A stretch of DNA of 64,000 nucleotides from Streptoalloteichus hindustanus (GCF_900129375.1 NZ_FQVN01000007.1:124001-188000); one strand, 5' to 3'. Counted from the stretch's first letter, positions 43,545 to 52,863 are shown. Numbers and translations: made by a program. The notes: a model not told the origin generated them from the sequence alone.

Positions 43545-44054
43545 ATGGCACGGGAAACTCTGGACTCCCTCCGCGCGGAGCTGGCCGACGAGATCCGGGC
43601 GAACCAGGCGGCGGTGGACGCCATGGACGAGGCGGCGGCCGAGCACCTGGGGATCAACCGGACGGACCTGCGCTGCCTGGACGTCCTGATGCGGCTGGGC
43701 TCCGCGCGGCCGGGCGAGCTGGGCGTGACGCTCGGGCTGACCACGGGCAGCGTGACCGCGCTGCTGGACCGGCTGGAGAGGCTCGGGTACGCCACGCGCT
43801 CCCCCGACCCGACGGACCGCCGGAAGGTGGTCGTGCGGCCGACGACCCAGGCGAACCGCAGGGCCAAGGCGCTCTACGGCCCGATCGCCGAGGACGGCCA
43901 CCGGTTCCTCGCCCGCTACAGCCGCACGGAGCTGGAGGTCCTGCTCGACTTCCTGCGCCGCAGTCGCGCCCTGCAGGAGGAGCACGTGGCCCGCATCCGC
44001 GCGACCCGGCCCGGCGGCGCGGGGTCCCGCGCCAGCGCCGCGAAAAGAACTTGA
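43545..44054 (+). CDS. MarR-family transcriptional regulator
   Basis: A 169-residue regulator. The winged helix is clear: GLTTGSVTALLDRLERLGYATRS (recognition helix) and SPDPTDRRKVVVRPT (wing with the DRR motif). The start ATG 43545 directly follows a GGTGAG-type site and the operator palindrome. An MFS exporter starts about 150 bp downstream on the same strand, the usual MarR/efflux arrangement, so that transporter is the likely target. Confidence 0.88.
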   Translation: MARETLDSLRAELADEIRANQAAVDAMDEAAAEHLGINRTDLRCLDVLMRLGSARPGELGVTLGLTTGSVTALLDRLERLGYATRSPDPTDRRKVVVRPTTQANRRAKALYGPIAEDGHRFLARYSRTELEVLLDFLRRSRALQEEHVARIRATRPGGAGSRASAAKRT

Positions 44055-44201
44055 CCCGGCATGCGCCCGGACACATGCTGCCCGCCATGACTCGCGAAGA
44101 GGGGCCTCAGCGCGGCGGTGCGACCATGCGCTCGGCGGCGGCCCACCTCCTACGCGGACTCGTCGCGGACGCCCCCTGGCCGGGCGTCCCCGGCGGTCCG
44201 C

Positions 44202-45509
44202 GTGATCGCTGACCGCACCGCGCCCGACCTCCGCTCCCCCCGTTCCCGAGGCCTGTGGGCCCACCGGGACTTCCGTCTCCTGTGGACCGGCGAGACGGCC
44301 AGCCAGCTCGGCAGCGGCATCACCGCCGTGGCCCTGCCCCTGGTGGCCGTGGTGACGCTGGACGCCGGCACGTTCGCCGTGGCCCTGCTGGGCGCGGCGA
44401 CCTGGTTGCCCTGGCTGGTCCTCGGCCTTCCGGCCGGTGCGTGGGTGGACCGCCTCCCCCGCCGACCGGTGATGCTGGCCGCCAACCTCGCCTCGATCCT
44501 GCTCCTGGTCAGCGTTCCGGTGGCCGCCTGGCTCGACGCGCTCACCGTCGGCCACCTCCTCGCGGTGGCGTTGTCGTCCGGCGCGGCCGCGGTCTTCTTC
44601 TCCACCGCGTACCACGTCTACCTGCCGGCCCTGGTGGCCACCGCCGACCTGGTGGAGGGCAACGCCAAACTCCAGGGCGGCGAGCAGGTGGCCCGGGTGA
44701 CCGGACGCGGCGTGGGCGGCTTGATCGCGCAGTGGCTCGGCGCCACGGCCGGTCTGCTGGCCGACGCGGCGAGTTTCCTCGTCTCCACGCTCTGTTTGCT
44801 CTCCATCCGGACGCGGGAGGCCCCACCGGAGTCCTCACCGCGCTCCTCCGGGCTCGTGCGGGAGGTCCGGGAGGGCCTCCGGTTCGTGGTCGGCGACCCG
44901 TACCTCCGCGCGTTCGCCGCGTTCGGCGCCACGGCGAACTTCGCACTCCAGGGATACCAGGCCATCCAGGTCGTGTTCCTCGTCCGCACCGTCGGGGTCG
45001 AGCCCGGCGCGGTCGGTGTCGTCGTGGCCTGCGCCAGCGTCGGAGGGGTGTTCGGCGCGAGCGTCGCGCGCGCGGTGGGCACGCGGTTCGGCACGGCCCG
45101 GGGCCTGTTGCTCTGCCACGTCGGCACCGTGCCGTTCGGCCTCCTGATGGTGGCGACCGGCCCCGGGGCGGGGCTGGTGTTCTTCGTGGCGGGCGCGTTC
45201 CTGGTCTCGGCCGGCATCGTGGCGACCAACGTGATCCTCGGCGGCTTCCGGCAGAGCTACTGCCCGCCCGAACTGCTGGGCCGGGTCGTCGCCACCTCGA
45301 TGTTCCTCAACCACAGCACGATCCCGCTCGGCGCTGTGCTGGGTGGCGCACTCGGCGTCTGGATGGGAATCCGGCCGACGATGGCGGTGATGACGGCGCT
45401 GCTGGCGCTCAGCGGCCTGATCCTGGTGGCCACTCCCCTGCGCAGGCAACGGGATCTGCCCACCTCACCTCCCCGCGGGACCGCCGCGACCGCCTCGGCG
45501 TCCGACTGA
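44202..45509 (+). CDS. MFS transporter (MFS_3 type)
   Basis: A 435-residue membrane protein with 10-12 helices. Opening GLWAHRDFRLLWTGETASQLGSG and loop motif GAWVDRLPRRPVM are typical of the MFS_3 exporter group; a repeat of the domain begins near FRQSYCPPELLGRV. The start is uncertain: GTG 44202 begins just before the protein-like sequence, GTG 44118 is also in frame. Probably a MarR-controlled drug or metabolite exporter. It converges on the P450 gene with a 17-bp-arm terminator between. Confidence 0.87.
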   Translation: MIADRTAPDLRSPRSRGLWAHRDFRLLWTGETASQLGSGITAVALPLVAVVTLDAGTFAVALLGAATWLPWLVLGLPAGAWVDRLPRRPVMLAANLASILLLVSVPVAAWLDALTVGHLLAVALSSGAAAVFFSTAYHVYLPALVATADLVEGNAKLQGGEQVARVTGRGVGGLIAQWLGATAGLLADAASFLVSTLCLLSIRTREAPPESSPRSSGLVREVREGLRFVVGDPYLRAFAAFGATANFALQGYQAIQVVFLVRTVGVEPGAVGVVVACASVGGVFGASVARAVGTRFGTARGLLLCHVGTVPFGLLMVATGPGAGLVFFVAGAFLVSAGIVATNVILGGFRQSYCPPELLGRVVATSMFLNHSTIPLGAVLGGALGVWMGIRPTMAVMTALLALSGLILVATPLRRQRDLPTSPPRGTAATASASD

Positions 45510-45542
45510 GCTCGGCTGTCGGAGAAATCCGTCCTCGGTTGC

Positions 45543-45579
45543 GGTGCGGGTGGTGTCCAGAGTGGACACCACCCGCACC
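45543..45579. terminator. Bidirectional hairpin terminator
   Basis: Perfect 17-bp arms (GGTGCGGGTGGTGTCCA) with a 3-nt loop between the convergent MFS and P450 genes. Confidence 0.88.
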
Positions 45580-45584
45580 ACCGA

Positions 45585-46748
45585 TCATCCGTGCAGTGCC
45601 ACCGGGAGCTCCATCAGCTTGCCGCCCTGGATGTCGCCGAAAACGAACTGGCGGAGTTCGGCGAACGGGACCGCGAGGCGGGCGCGGGGGAAGTCGGTGC
45701 GCAACACCTCCACGACCGCACGGAGTTCCCACTGCGCGAGCTGCGCGCCGACGCAGTAGTGCGCGCCGGCCCCGAAGGTCAGGTCCTGCCCCTGGGGGCG
45801 GCGGGGATCGTTGTTGACGCCCTTGATGTCGATCAGCACGGGAGAACGGGCGGGCAACCGCACACCGGCGATCTCGACCTCCGTGGTGGTGAACCGCCAC
45901 AGGGTGAAGGGAGCGGGCGGGTACCGCCGCAACGTCTCCTGGACGAACTCGTCCGTGCGGGTGCCGTGGGCGGTGACCTCGTCGATGCCACCGGCCAGGG
46001 CGTGCGCGAGCAGGAACCCCAGCGCGGAGTCGGTGGTGAGCTGTCCGGCGAAGATCAGCGCGAAGAGCAGGTAGTGCAGTTGGGATTCGGTGATGTGGTC
46101 GGGAACCCGGTCGCGGAGCTCCTCGGCCATGCCTCCTCGTCCACTGTGGAGCGCGGCGGCGGCCAGGTCCGTGAACACGGCCACGGCCGCGCCGCGCTCG
46201 TCGGCGTCCTCGGTCACCATGCTCCGACAGGCCACGATGGCCTCGTCGATGCGGTCGAGCGGCACCCCCAGCAGGTCGAGCAGAACGGTGAGCGGGAACC
46301 GGGAGGTGAAGTCGGCCATCAGGTCGACCGTGCCACCGGTGGCGGCGAGTCCGGTGAGCAGCTCGCGGGCGATATCGGTGATGCGGTCCGCGTTCTCGCG
46401 GACGCGGCGGGCGGTGAAGAGCGGGGCGTGCGCGCGGCGCAGCTCCACGTGGGCGGGCCCGTCGAACGTGGTGAGCGAGGGCTGCTCGGCGGCCCGGGGT
46501 TCCAGCCCCGCTGTCCGCGCGTCCCAACCCGACGGCGCGTGCGCCGGGTCCTTGGCGAAGCGGAGATCGGTCAGGACCTGACGGGCGAGGGCGTCCTCGG
46601 TGACGATCCACACCGGACCGCCGGCCGGGGCGTCGACGCGGACGAGCGGTCCGGCGGCACGCAACGCGGTGTGGACCTGGTCGGGCTCGGCGAGGCCGCG
46701 GACGGTGGTCGCGAACGGGTCGAGACCGACGCGGGAAGCGGTGGACAT
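45585..46748 (-). CDS. Cytochrome P450
   Basis: A 387-residue soluble bacterial P450. The heme Cys lies in FGAGAHYCVGAQLA; the ExxR motif is ETLRR in the K helix. In the I helix, the usual acid-Thr pair (AG-x-E/D-TT) reads AGQLTTDS, so the acidic residue is replaced by Leu while the Thr pair is kept. That may change proton delivery. No ferredoxin gene is adjacent; the substrate is unknown. The start ATG 46748 has GGAGGC nearby upstream. Monocistronic. Confidence 0.93.
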   Translation of the reverse strand: MSTASRVGLDPFATTVRGLAEPDQVHTALRAAGPLVRVDAPAGGPVWIVTEDALARQVLTDLRFAKDPAHAPSGWDARTAGLEPRAAEQPSLTTFDGPAHVELRRAHAPLFTARRVRENADRITDIARELLTGLAATGGTVDLMADFTSRFPLTVLLDLLGVPLDRIDEAIVACRSMVTEDADERGAAVAVFTDLAAAALHSGRGGMAEELRDRVPDHITESQLHYLLFALIFAGQLTTDSALGFLLAHALAGGIDEVTAHGTRTDEFVQETLRRYPPAPFTLWRFTTTEVEIAGVRLPARSPVLIDIKGVNNDPRRPQGQDLTFGAGAHYCVGAQLAQWELRAVVEVLRTDFPRARLAVPFAELRQFVFGDIQGGKLMELPVALHG

Positions 46749-46956
46749 GAAGCCTCCGGGAGAGAGCTGGCTGGGACGTCCACCCGGGTCTCGGGCGAAC
46801 GGCCGCCAGTGTCACCCCGCCACAGCCCTGTGCGAGAGCGTTCTGTGACCACTCTTTGATCATTTCGTTATCGATGCCGATCGAGGCCAGCCCGCTATGT
46901 CTACATAGGACAGTTCACAAGCGACATTCGTCGGCTGGCGCGAAAATGTCGAGCCG

Positions 46957-47865
46957 CTAAGGGAGAACTGAGCCGACGAGGTGTGATGGAACCACGTGCG
47001 CCTCGCGGGCGAGGACGTCGAGGAACGCGGCCGTCACCGGGTCGGGCTCACGGCGGGTGTAGGCGGCCAGGGTGCGGCGCACCGCCGGCTCGGGCCGCAG
47101 CACGCGTCCGTCGAAGCCGGGCGGGAGGATGTTCGCCGGCACGAGGGCCGGGCCGAGCCCGGCGGCGGCCAGCAACGGCGCGGCCGCGGTCTGCTCGGTG
47201 CGCACCGCCGCCCGGGGCTGGAACCCGGCGGCCGCGCAGACCTGGTCGAGGAGATCGGCCAGCCCGTGGCCGGGCGCGTAGTGCACCCAGGCGCACTCGG
47301 CCAACGTCGCCAGCTCCACCGAGACGACCTCCTCGTCGCGCGGACCGTCGGTGGGCAGCACGACGACGAACTCCTCCACGCCGAGCTCGCGCACCGGGCC
47401 GGCCCAGTCGGGCGGCACCGGCCCCACGGCGACGTCGGCCTGCCCCTCGTCCATCGCGGCCAGCAGCTCGTCGGCGTGGCGGTGCTCGAACAGTCTGATG
47501 TGGACGTCGGGATGCGCGCGACGCCACACCCGCAGCACGGGCGGAAGAACACCGAGGCTGACCGAGTACAGCGTGGCCACCGCCAGCTCCCCGCTCTCCA
47601 GCCCGGACGCCTGCCGGGCCGCGCAGCGGGCGCGTTGGGCGTCGGCGAGCGCCGCGCGGGCGTGCGGCAGCATCGCGCGGCCCATCGGGGTCAGGCGCAC
47701 CGACCGGGGAAGGCGCTCCAGCAACGCGCCGCCCACGGCGCGTTCCAACGCGCGCATCTGGTGCGACAACGCCGGCTGCGTGACGTGGAGCAACTCGGCC
47801 GCACGGGTGAAGGACCCCTCGTCCACCACCGTCACCAGGTACTCCAACTGCCGCAACGTCGCCAT
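46957..47865 (-). CDS. LysR-family transcriptional regulator
   Basis: A 302-residue LysR regulator. HTH: LRQLEYLVTVVDEGSFTRAA ELLHVTQPALSHQMRALERA; inducer-binding domain follows. The start ATG 47865 opens the canonical sequence. It is divergent from the SDR gene (118 bp between starts), which is its likely target, as is common for LysR/oxidoreductase pairs. Confidence 0.92.
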   Translation of the reverse strand: MATLRQLEYLVTVVDEGSFTRAAELLHVTQPALSHQMRALERAVGGALLERLPRSVRLTPMGRAMLPHARAALADAQRARCAARQASGLESGELAVATLYSVSLGVLPPVLRVWRRAHPDVHIRLFEHRHADELLAAMDEGQADVAVGPVPPDWAGPVRELGVEEFVVVLPTDGPRDEEVVSVELATLAECAWVHYAPGHGLADLLDQVCAAAGFQPRAAVRTEQTAAAPLLAAAGLGPALVPANILPPGFDGRVLRPEPAVRRTLAAYTRREPDPVTAAFLDVLAREAHVVPSHLVGSVLP

Positions 47866-47983
47866 GAGCCCATCTTATGGGAACGATGAGAAACAAGCCT
47901 TGGACTCATCACACCCCGGCGACCCAAGATCAGGGGGACGCCGCACCGGCGTCGACGTCCCACCAGCCGGCCAGGAGAAGGTC

Positions 47984-49042
47984 ATGTCCACGCAGAAGAA
48001 GGTCGCCCTCGTCGTCGGAGCCAACGGGGTGATCGGTCGCAACCTCGTCGACCACCTGGCCACGCTGCCCGACGGGGAGGTGATCGGCCTGTCCCGCCGG
48101 GGCGGGCAGACCGCCGGCCGGGTCCGGCACGTCGCGGTCGACCTGCTCGACCCCGCCGACTGCCGGGAGAAGCTGGGCGCCCTCACCGAGGTCACCCACG
48201 TCTTCTACGCGGCCTACCAGGACCGGCCGACCTGGGCCGAGCTCGTGCCGCCCAACCTGGCCATGCTCGTCAACGTCGTCGAGGCGGTCGAGGCCGCCGC
48301 GCCCCACCTCGCGCACGTCAGTCTCATGCAGGGGTACAAGGTCTACGGCGCGCACCTCGGCCCGTTCAAGACACCGGCGCGCGAGACCGACCCGCACCAC
48401 ATGCCCCCGGAGTTCAACGTCGACCAGCAGCGGTTCCTGGAGGAACGCCAGCGCGGCAAGGCGTGGACCTGGACGGCGATCCGTCCCTCGGTGGTCGCCG
48501 GCTTCGCCCTCGGCAACCCGATGAACCTCGCGATGGTGATCGCCGTCTACGCCTCGATCTCCAAGGAGCTGGGCATCCCGCTGCGCTTCCCCGGCAAGCC
48601 CGGCGCCTACGACGCGTTGCTGGAGATGACCGACGCCGGACTGCTGGCCAGGGCGACGGTGTGGGCGGCCACCGACCCCCGCTGCGCCAACCAGGCCTTC
48701 AACATCAACAACGGCGACCTGTTCCGCTGGAACGAGATGTGGCCGAAGATCGCCGACTTCTTCGACCTGGAGGTCGCCCCGCCGCTGCCGATGTCGCTGG
48801 AGGTCGTGATGGCCGACAAGGCTCCGCTGTGGGAGGAGATGGTGCGGCGCCACAACCTCCAGCCCAACGCCTACTCCGACGTGGCGTCGTGGGGCTTCGG
48901 CGACTTCGTCTTCTCCTGGGACTACGACATGTTCGCCGACGGCACGAAGGCCCGCCGGTTCGGCTTCCACGAGTTCGTCGAGACCGAGGCGATGTTCCGG
49001 GACATCTTCACCGACCTGCGCCGGCGCCGGGTCATCCCCTGA
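47984..49042 (+). CDS. PRISE-type SDR (progesterone 5-beta-reductase/iridoid synthase-like)
   Basis: A 352-residue extended SDR. The NADPH motif GANGVIGRNLVDHL is followed by GLSRRGG (NADP-binding Arg), and the atypical catalytic motif MQGYKVYGAHLGP, where Tyr and Lys are arranged as in the PRISE family. PRISE enzymes reduce activated C=C bonds of enones. Further family matches: HMPPEFNVDQQRFLEER and FNINNGDLFRWNEMWPKIA. The start ATG 47984 has AGGAG seven bases upstream. Likely controlled by the divergent LysR. Confidence 0.9.
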   Translation: MSTQKKVALVVGANGVIGRNLVDHLATLPDGEVIGLSRRGGQTAGRVRHVAVDLLDPADCREKLGALTEVTHVFYAAYQDRPTWAELVPPNLAMLVNVVEAVEAAAPHLAHVSLMQGYKVYGAHLGPFKTPARETDPHHMPPEFNVDQQRFLEERQRGKAWTWTAIRPSVVAGFALGNPMNLAMVIAVYASISKELGIPLRFPGKPGAYDALLEMTDAGLLARATVWAATDPRCANQAFNINNGDLFRWNEMWPKIADFFDLEVAPPLPMSLEVVMADKAPLWEEMVRRHNLQPNAYSDVASWGFGDFVFSWDYDMFADGTKARRFGFHEFVETEAMFRDIFTDLRRRRVIP

Positions 49043-49435
49043 CCGGACCGCGTGTTGACGCCGACGCCGGGCGGCTTGTCGTGGGATACCGCCAGTTCCC
49101 CCGCGACCTCGCCCGGCGTCACGTCCGTTCCGGCCGGACCGTGGCCCACGACCACCAGGGGCAGCGTCGTGAACGCACCGATGACCTACCGAGCGGGACT
49201 GGCCGCACCGATCCCCGCGGTTCTCCACGCCCTGACAACACCACCGCCCTCCGAACGTGGCTGGCCGAGCACGTCGAGGTCGACCGGCCCCACCGCTACG
49301 CGTTCTGGGGCCGCTTCACACCACCCGGCCGGACGCCCCGGCAGCACTCCCCCCACACCGACGACCACACCCTGCGCTTCGCGTGGACCCTGGACGAAAG
49401 GACACCACGGCCTCGCTGACCAGCCAGCGGCCCCT
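49043..49435. other. Gap containing a broken gene
   Basis: About 390 bp without an intact gene; its right half holds the SRPBCC/AHSA1 remnant described at 49181-49419. Confidence 0.5.
49181..49419 (+). pseudogene. Frameshifted, truncated SRPBCC/AHSA1-type gene
   Basis: From ATG 49181 the frame reads YRAGLAAPIPAVLHALT, like the opening of AHSA1/SRPBCC proteins. Around 49232-49245 the protein-like sequence moves to another frame (TTALRTWLAEHVEV, YAFWGRFTPPG, LRFAWTLDERT), matching the family's conserved WL-G/RFxWxLD pattern. It ends at a stop at 49417-49419 after about 80 residues, half the usual length. Two independent lesions suggest decay. Confidence 0.5.
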
Positions 49436-49807
49436 ATGATCCAAGCAGTGAGCTATGTTTTCCAGGTCGACGGTGAGTCAGTGTGGAGTCCGGCGCTCAG
49501 AATCGGCCACCTGTTCCTCGCCATCGCCAACCAACTGAGCGAGAACCTGAACCAGGACCACGGTTTCTCGATGATGGCGAGCGACTTCGTCGACATCGAC
49601 GGGAACACCTTCGCCGCGTTCGTGCAGTCGCTGCTCAACAGCTCGGTGATGACGAACGTGACGTACGAGCACCTTTCTCGGGGCTTCCTCGCCACCTGCC
49701 TGGCGATCCTGGTGCGCGCGGGCGTCCCCGTCCACCTCCAGGGCCCGGAACAGCAGGAGCTCATGGAGTACGGAAAGGCTCTCCTGCGCCACATGCCCGA
49801 CCTCTGA
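49436..49807 (+). CDS. Small hypothetical protein (DUF6086-like)
   Basis: A 123-residue soluble protein. The opening SYVFQVDGESVWSPALRIGH LFLAIANQL and the acidic centre resemble the DUF6086 family; the resemblance is by eye and weak. The start is ATG 49436 or GTG 49448; neither has a clear ribosome binding site. Function unknown. It converges on the secreted hydrolase gene with a terminator at 49842-49876. Confidence 0.6.
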   Translation: MIQAVSYVFQVDGESVWSPALRIGHLFLAIANQLSENLNQDHGFSMMASDFVDIDGNTFAAFVQSLLNSSVMTNVTYEHLSRGFLATCLAILVRAGVPVHLQGPEQQELMEYGKALLRHMPDL

Positions 49808-49841
49808 TGACCGTTCCCCCCCACGACCGGAAGAACAGCGC

Positions 49842-49876
49842 CGGTGCGGAAATTCCTGACTGGGATTTCCGCACCG
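49842..49876. terminator. Bidirectional hairpin terminator
   Basis: Perfect 12-bp arms (CGGTGCGGAAAT) with an 11-nt loop between convergent genes. Confidence 0.8.
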
Positions 49877-49908
49877 ACGGGTGAGCGAGGCGACAGGCGA
49901 CATCGGGC

Positions 49909-51723
49909 TCAGGTGGTGGGGAGGCGAGTGGTGAAGGGACGGTCGTCGACCGAGCCGCTGACGGTCGTCGTATCCTCGGCGCGGAAGGGTTTCCAGGACA
50001 GGTGGAGGCGCTGACCAGTGCTCAGGGTCAGCGTCGCGGTCGCGGTGCCGTCCTTGTCCGGCAGGCGGATGTCTCCGGTCACGGCGATGTCGGCGACGTA
50101 GCGGACGTCAGTGAGCAGGACGCGCCGGTTCTGGTCGTCGAACCGGACCGCGCCTCCCCGTAGGCCCGGTTCCTCCGTGACGAAGCGGTAGCCGGACTGC
50201 GGCGCTCGGCGGATGACCGCGTCGGCGGCGGTGGCGAAGGCCGGGGCGAGACCGGGCGGGTTCGTGGCGGGGAGCTCCGCGCTGGTCCGGGGAAAATGGC
50301 CGAGTGCGCGGTAGTTCTCCGTGCCGCACGAGGACGACGGTCGCTGGCGCGGATCGGTGATGAAGTCGCGGACCATCGCGGCGACGCAGCCGGAGTAGGG
50401 GTAGTTGTTGAGCGAGGCGGTGTGTTGTCCAAAGGGGACGATCACCGCCTGGCCACGGGGGAAACGGCGTGCGACCGCAGTGGCCCGTGTCCCGGTGTCC
50501 AGGTCCGTGTCGCCGGCGATGGCCAACGTGGGCACGTCGGGAAACCGCGTGCCGGGAGGGACCGGCGGGGTGTGGTTGGGGGTGGGCCAGTGGGTGCACC
50601 AGTCGAGGACATCACCGGCGGGGAAGACCTCGCGGGTGCCCATCGGCCGTTCCGGGTGCCGGCGCCGGTGGTCGGCGAGCTGGCGGGTCTTCTCCTCGGT
50701 GCCCGCCGCGCGGTCGTAGGGCAGCGCCGAGTCCGCGCACAGGTAGGACAGGTAGGCCGGCGCTGACCGGATCATCTGGCTCTGCGGCTCGGTGGGCGGC
50801 GGTCCCAGCGGGGCGGCCAGGCGGTGCAACGGAGCGGGGTCGCCGGCCAGGTAGGCGGCGATGGCGGCGTTGCCGTCCCGACCGGGGACCGGGTCGTCCT
50901 GCCGCTGGGCGAGGGCGTTCAGCGCGGCCAGGGGGACGCGCGGGTCGGGGCGGGCGCGGAGGGTCAGGACGAGGTGGGCGAAGCGGTCGCGGGCGCTGCC
51001 CGGCAGGTCGCGGCAGGAGCGTGAGTGCTCGCAGACCAGGCTCAGTTTGTCCAGGTGGTCGCGCAGTCGCTCGGGGTAGGCCCACCCCGCGGTGAAGCCG
51101 GTGGTGTCGGTGGTGATCGGGCTGTCGAGGAGGACGGCGGCCGTGTCGCGGGGATAGCGGGCGGCGAACGCCTGGGCGTCGAGGGTGCCGTAGGAGTAGC
51201 CGTAGAGCGTGAGGCGCCTCAGGCCGAGCCTGGACCGCACGGCCTGGATGTCGGCGACGCGCTGGGCGGTGGTGAAGAACGGCTGGCGGCGGGCCTCGCG
51301 CTGGGCGCACGCGGTGATGGTGTCCGGTGTGGACAGATCCAGTTCGGGGCACCGCCAGCCGCCGGCCGCGGCGAACCCCCTGCGCTCCACGACGAGCAGG
51401 TCGTGTGTCTCCAGCAGAGAGCCCAGTGCTGTGGTGAGCAGCGGAGTCGCCGCCAGGGCCGGCGCCGGCCCGCCGGGCAGGCCGGCGACCGTTCCGGCCG
51501 ACGGTGTGCCGGTCCGGGTGTGCGGAATCCACGTGAACGGCACCGTGATGCGCTCCGAGGTCGGGTCCGACCAGTTCAGCGGGACCTGGATCTCGCCGTC
51601 GCAGCGGGTGACGGCCCGAGCGCACGGGTGGCGGTCTTCACCGGCGGGGGCGGCGGGGGCGTTCACCAGGGTGAGACCCAACAGGGCTGACAGGCCGGTC
51701 AGAACGGCCCGTTTTATGACCAT
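49909..51723 (-). CDS. Secreted alpha/beta-hydrolase (TAP-like, tripeptidyl aminopeptidase family)
   Basis: A 604-residue extracellular hydrolase. Signal peptide ending VNAPAAPAG. The core has the nucleophile elbow GYSYGT, an acid in IAGDTDLDTGT and the His in PFGQHTASL, with the TAP-like C-terminal region (GCVAAMVRDFI). An extra C-terminal beta domain (last 130 residues) is present. Relatives remove tripeptides or hydrolyse esters outside the cell. ATG 51723 is the start of the signal sequence; the open frame extends 22 codons further. Confidence 0.88.
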   Translation of the reverse strand: MVIKRAVLTGLSALLGLTLVNAPAAPAGEDRHPCARAVTRCDGEIQVPLNWSDPTSERITVPFTWIPHTRTGTPSAGTVAGLPGGPAPALAATPLLTTALGSLLETHDLLVVERRGFAAAGGWRCPELDLSTPDTITACAQREARRQPFFTTAQRVADIQAVRSRLGLRRLTLYGYSYGTLDAQAFAARYPRDTAAVLLDSPITTDTTGFTAGWAYPERLRDHLDKLSLVCEHSRSCRDLPGSARDRFAHLVLTLRARPDPRVPLAALNALAQRQDDPVPGRDGNAAIAAYLAGDPAPLHRLAAPLGPPPTEPQSQMIRSAPAYLSYLCADSALPYDRAAGTEEKTRQLADHRRRHPERPMGTREVFPAGDVLDWCTHWPTPNHTPPVPPGTRFPDVPTLAIAGDTDLDTGTRATAVARRFPRGQAVIVPFGQHTASLNNYPYSGCVAAMVRDFITDPRQRPSSSCGTENYRALGHFPRTSAELPATNPPGLAPAFATAADAVIRRAPQSGYRFVTEEPGLRGGAVRFDDQNRRVLLTDVRYVADIAVTGDIRLPDKDGTATATLTLSTGQRLHLSWKPFRAEDTTTVSGSVDDRPFTTRLPTT

Positions 51724-51867
51724 GGGTCGAGCCTGTTGGTCGGCGGTCGCGCGTCGCAAGGCAAGGTTTCTCACCCGGGCCAGGGGCAACCTCGCGGCGC
51801 GGTGCGGCCTCCTGACGACGACCGGGACCAGTCGGGGGTACCCGACCGACGCCCGTGATCTTGAGGT

Positions 51868-51880
51868 GTAGCGTGGCTAC
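51868..51880. promoter_or_regulatory. Small palindrome at ctaA start, -10-like box
   Basis: GTAGC-GTG-GCTAC ends 2 bp before ATG 51883. TAGCGT (51869-51874) fits a TANNNT -10 box for a leaderless mRNA, since no ribosome binding site is visible. Confidence 0.4.
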
Positions 51881-51882
51881 GC

Positions 51883-52863
51883 ATGGAGTGGCTTTCCCGG
51901 TTGTTCGGTGGCTGGGTGCCCGGCGCGGTGGCCCAGCGCAGGATCTGCTTCGCCGCCGTCGTGGCGCAGGTCGGTGTGGCGCTCGGTGGCGCGGTCGTCC
52001 GGGTCACGGGTTCGGGTCTGGGTTGTCCGACGTGGCCGGAGTGCGCGCCGGGGAGTCTGCTGCCGGTCTCCGACCCCGTGCTGGGGCAGGCGCACCAGTG
52101 GATCGAGTTCGGCAACCGACTGCTCGGCGTGGCCGTCGCCCTGGTCAGCGGCCTGGCGTTCCTGGTCGCCCTGCTGGCCCGGCCGCGACGGCACCGGTTC
52201 GTCCTGCTCGCGCTGACGATGCCGCTCGGCGTGGTCGCGCAGGGGCTGATCGGCGGGTTCACCGTCCTGATGGAGCTGGAGTGGTGGACGGTCGCCCTGC
52301 ACTTCGTGCCCTCGCCGGTGCTGGTCTGGTTCGCCGTGCTGCTGGCGCACGCCGCCGGGGAGGCCGACGGCCCGGCCCGCCCGCTGATCCCCCGGCCGCT
52401 GCGCGTCGGACTGGTCGTGATGACCGCCGTGCTGGCCGGTGTCCTGGTCACGGGAACGCTGGTCACCGGGGCCGGCCCGCACGCGGGAGACGCGAACACC
52501 GCGCGGCTGGGGCTTCCGGTGGCCCCCTTGGCCCAGTTGCACACCGACTTCCTGTTCGTGTTCCTCGGATTGGTCGTCGCGCTGGGCTTCGCGCTCCGCG
52601 CCGCCAGGGCCGTTCCGCTGGTGTGGCGCCGCTACTGGGCGTTGGTGGGCGCGGTGCTCGTGCAGGGCGCGATGGGCATGGTCCAGTACTGGCTCGGCGT
52701 TCCGATCGTCCTGGTGGCGCTGCACGTGCTGGGTGCGATGCTGACGGTCGCGGCGATGGCGGGGCTGTGGGCCGTCCGCCACGACCGATCCGCCGTCCGC
52801 ACGGACGACCCGCGCGACGCGAGCCCCAGTGAATTGACCTTGACACTAGCGTCAGGGTTCTAG
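51883..52863 (+). CDS. ctaA: Heme A synthase (CtaA/COX15 family)
   Basis: A 326-residue membrane protein with about eight helices that oxidises heme O to heme A for cytochrome aa3 oxidase. Family landmarks: AVVRVTGSGLGCPTWPEC (conserved Cys pair), AHQWIEFGNRLLG (heme His), GTLVTGAGPHAGD, LAQLHTDFLF and LVALHVLGAMLT (further heme-ligand His). No ctaB or cox genes are adjacent. Its last codons overlap the MerR promoter that follows. The start ATG 51883 appears leaderless. Confidence 0.92.
   Translation: MEWLSRLFGGWVPGAVAQRRICFAAVVAQVGVALGGAVVRVTGSGLGCPTWPECAPGSLLPVSDPVLGQAHQWIEFGNRLLGVAVALVSGLAFLVALLARPRRHRFVLLALTMPLGVVAQGLIGGFTVLMELEWWTVALHFVPSPVLVWFAVLLAHAAGEADGPARPLIPRPLRVGLVVMTAVLAGVLVTGTLVTGAGPHAGDANTARLGLPVAPLAQLHTDFLFVFLGLVVALGFALRAARAVPLVWRRYWALVGAVLVQGAMGMVQYWLGVPIVLVALHVLGAMLTVAAMAGLWAVRHDRSAVRTDDPRDASPSELTLTLASGF

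Noticed and set aside
44118-44201. Upstream start (GTG 44118) for the MFS gene
   Set aside because: The added residues are Arg/Pro-rich and unlike an MFS N-terminus; GTG 44202 is preferred, though uncertain.
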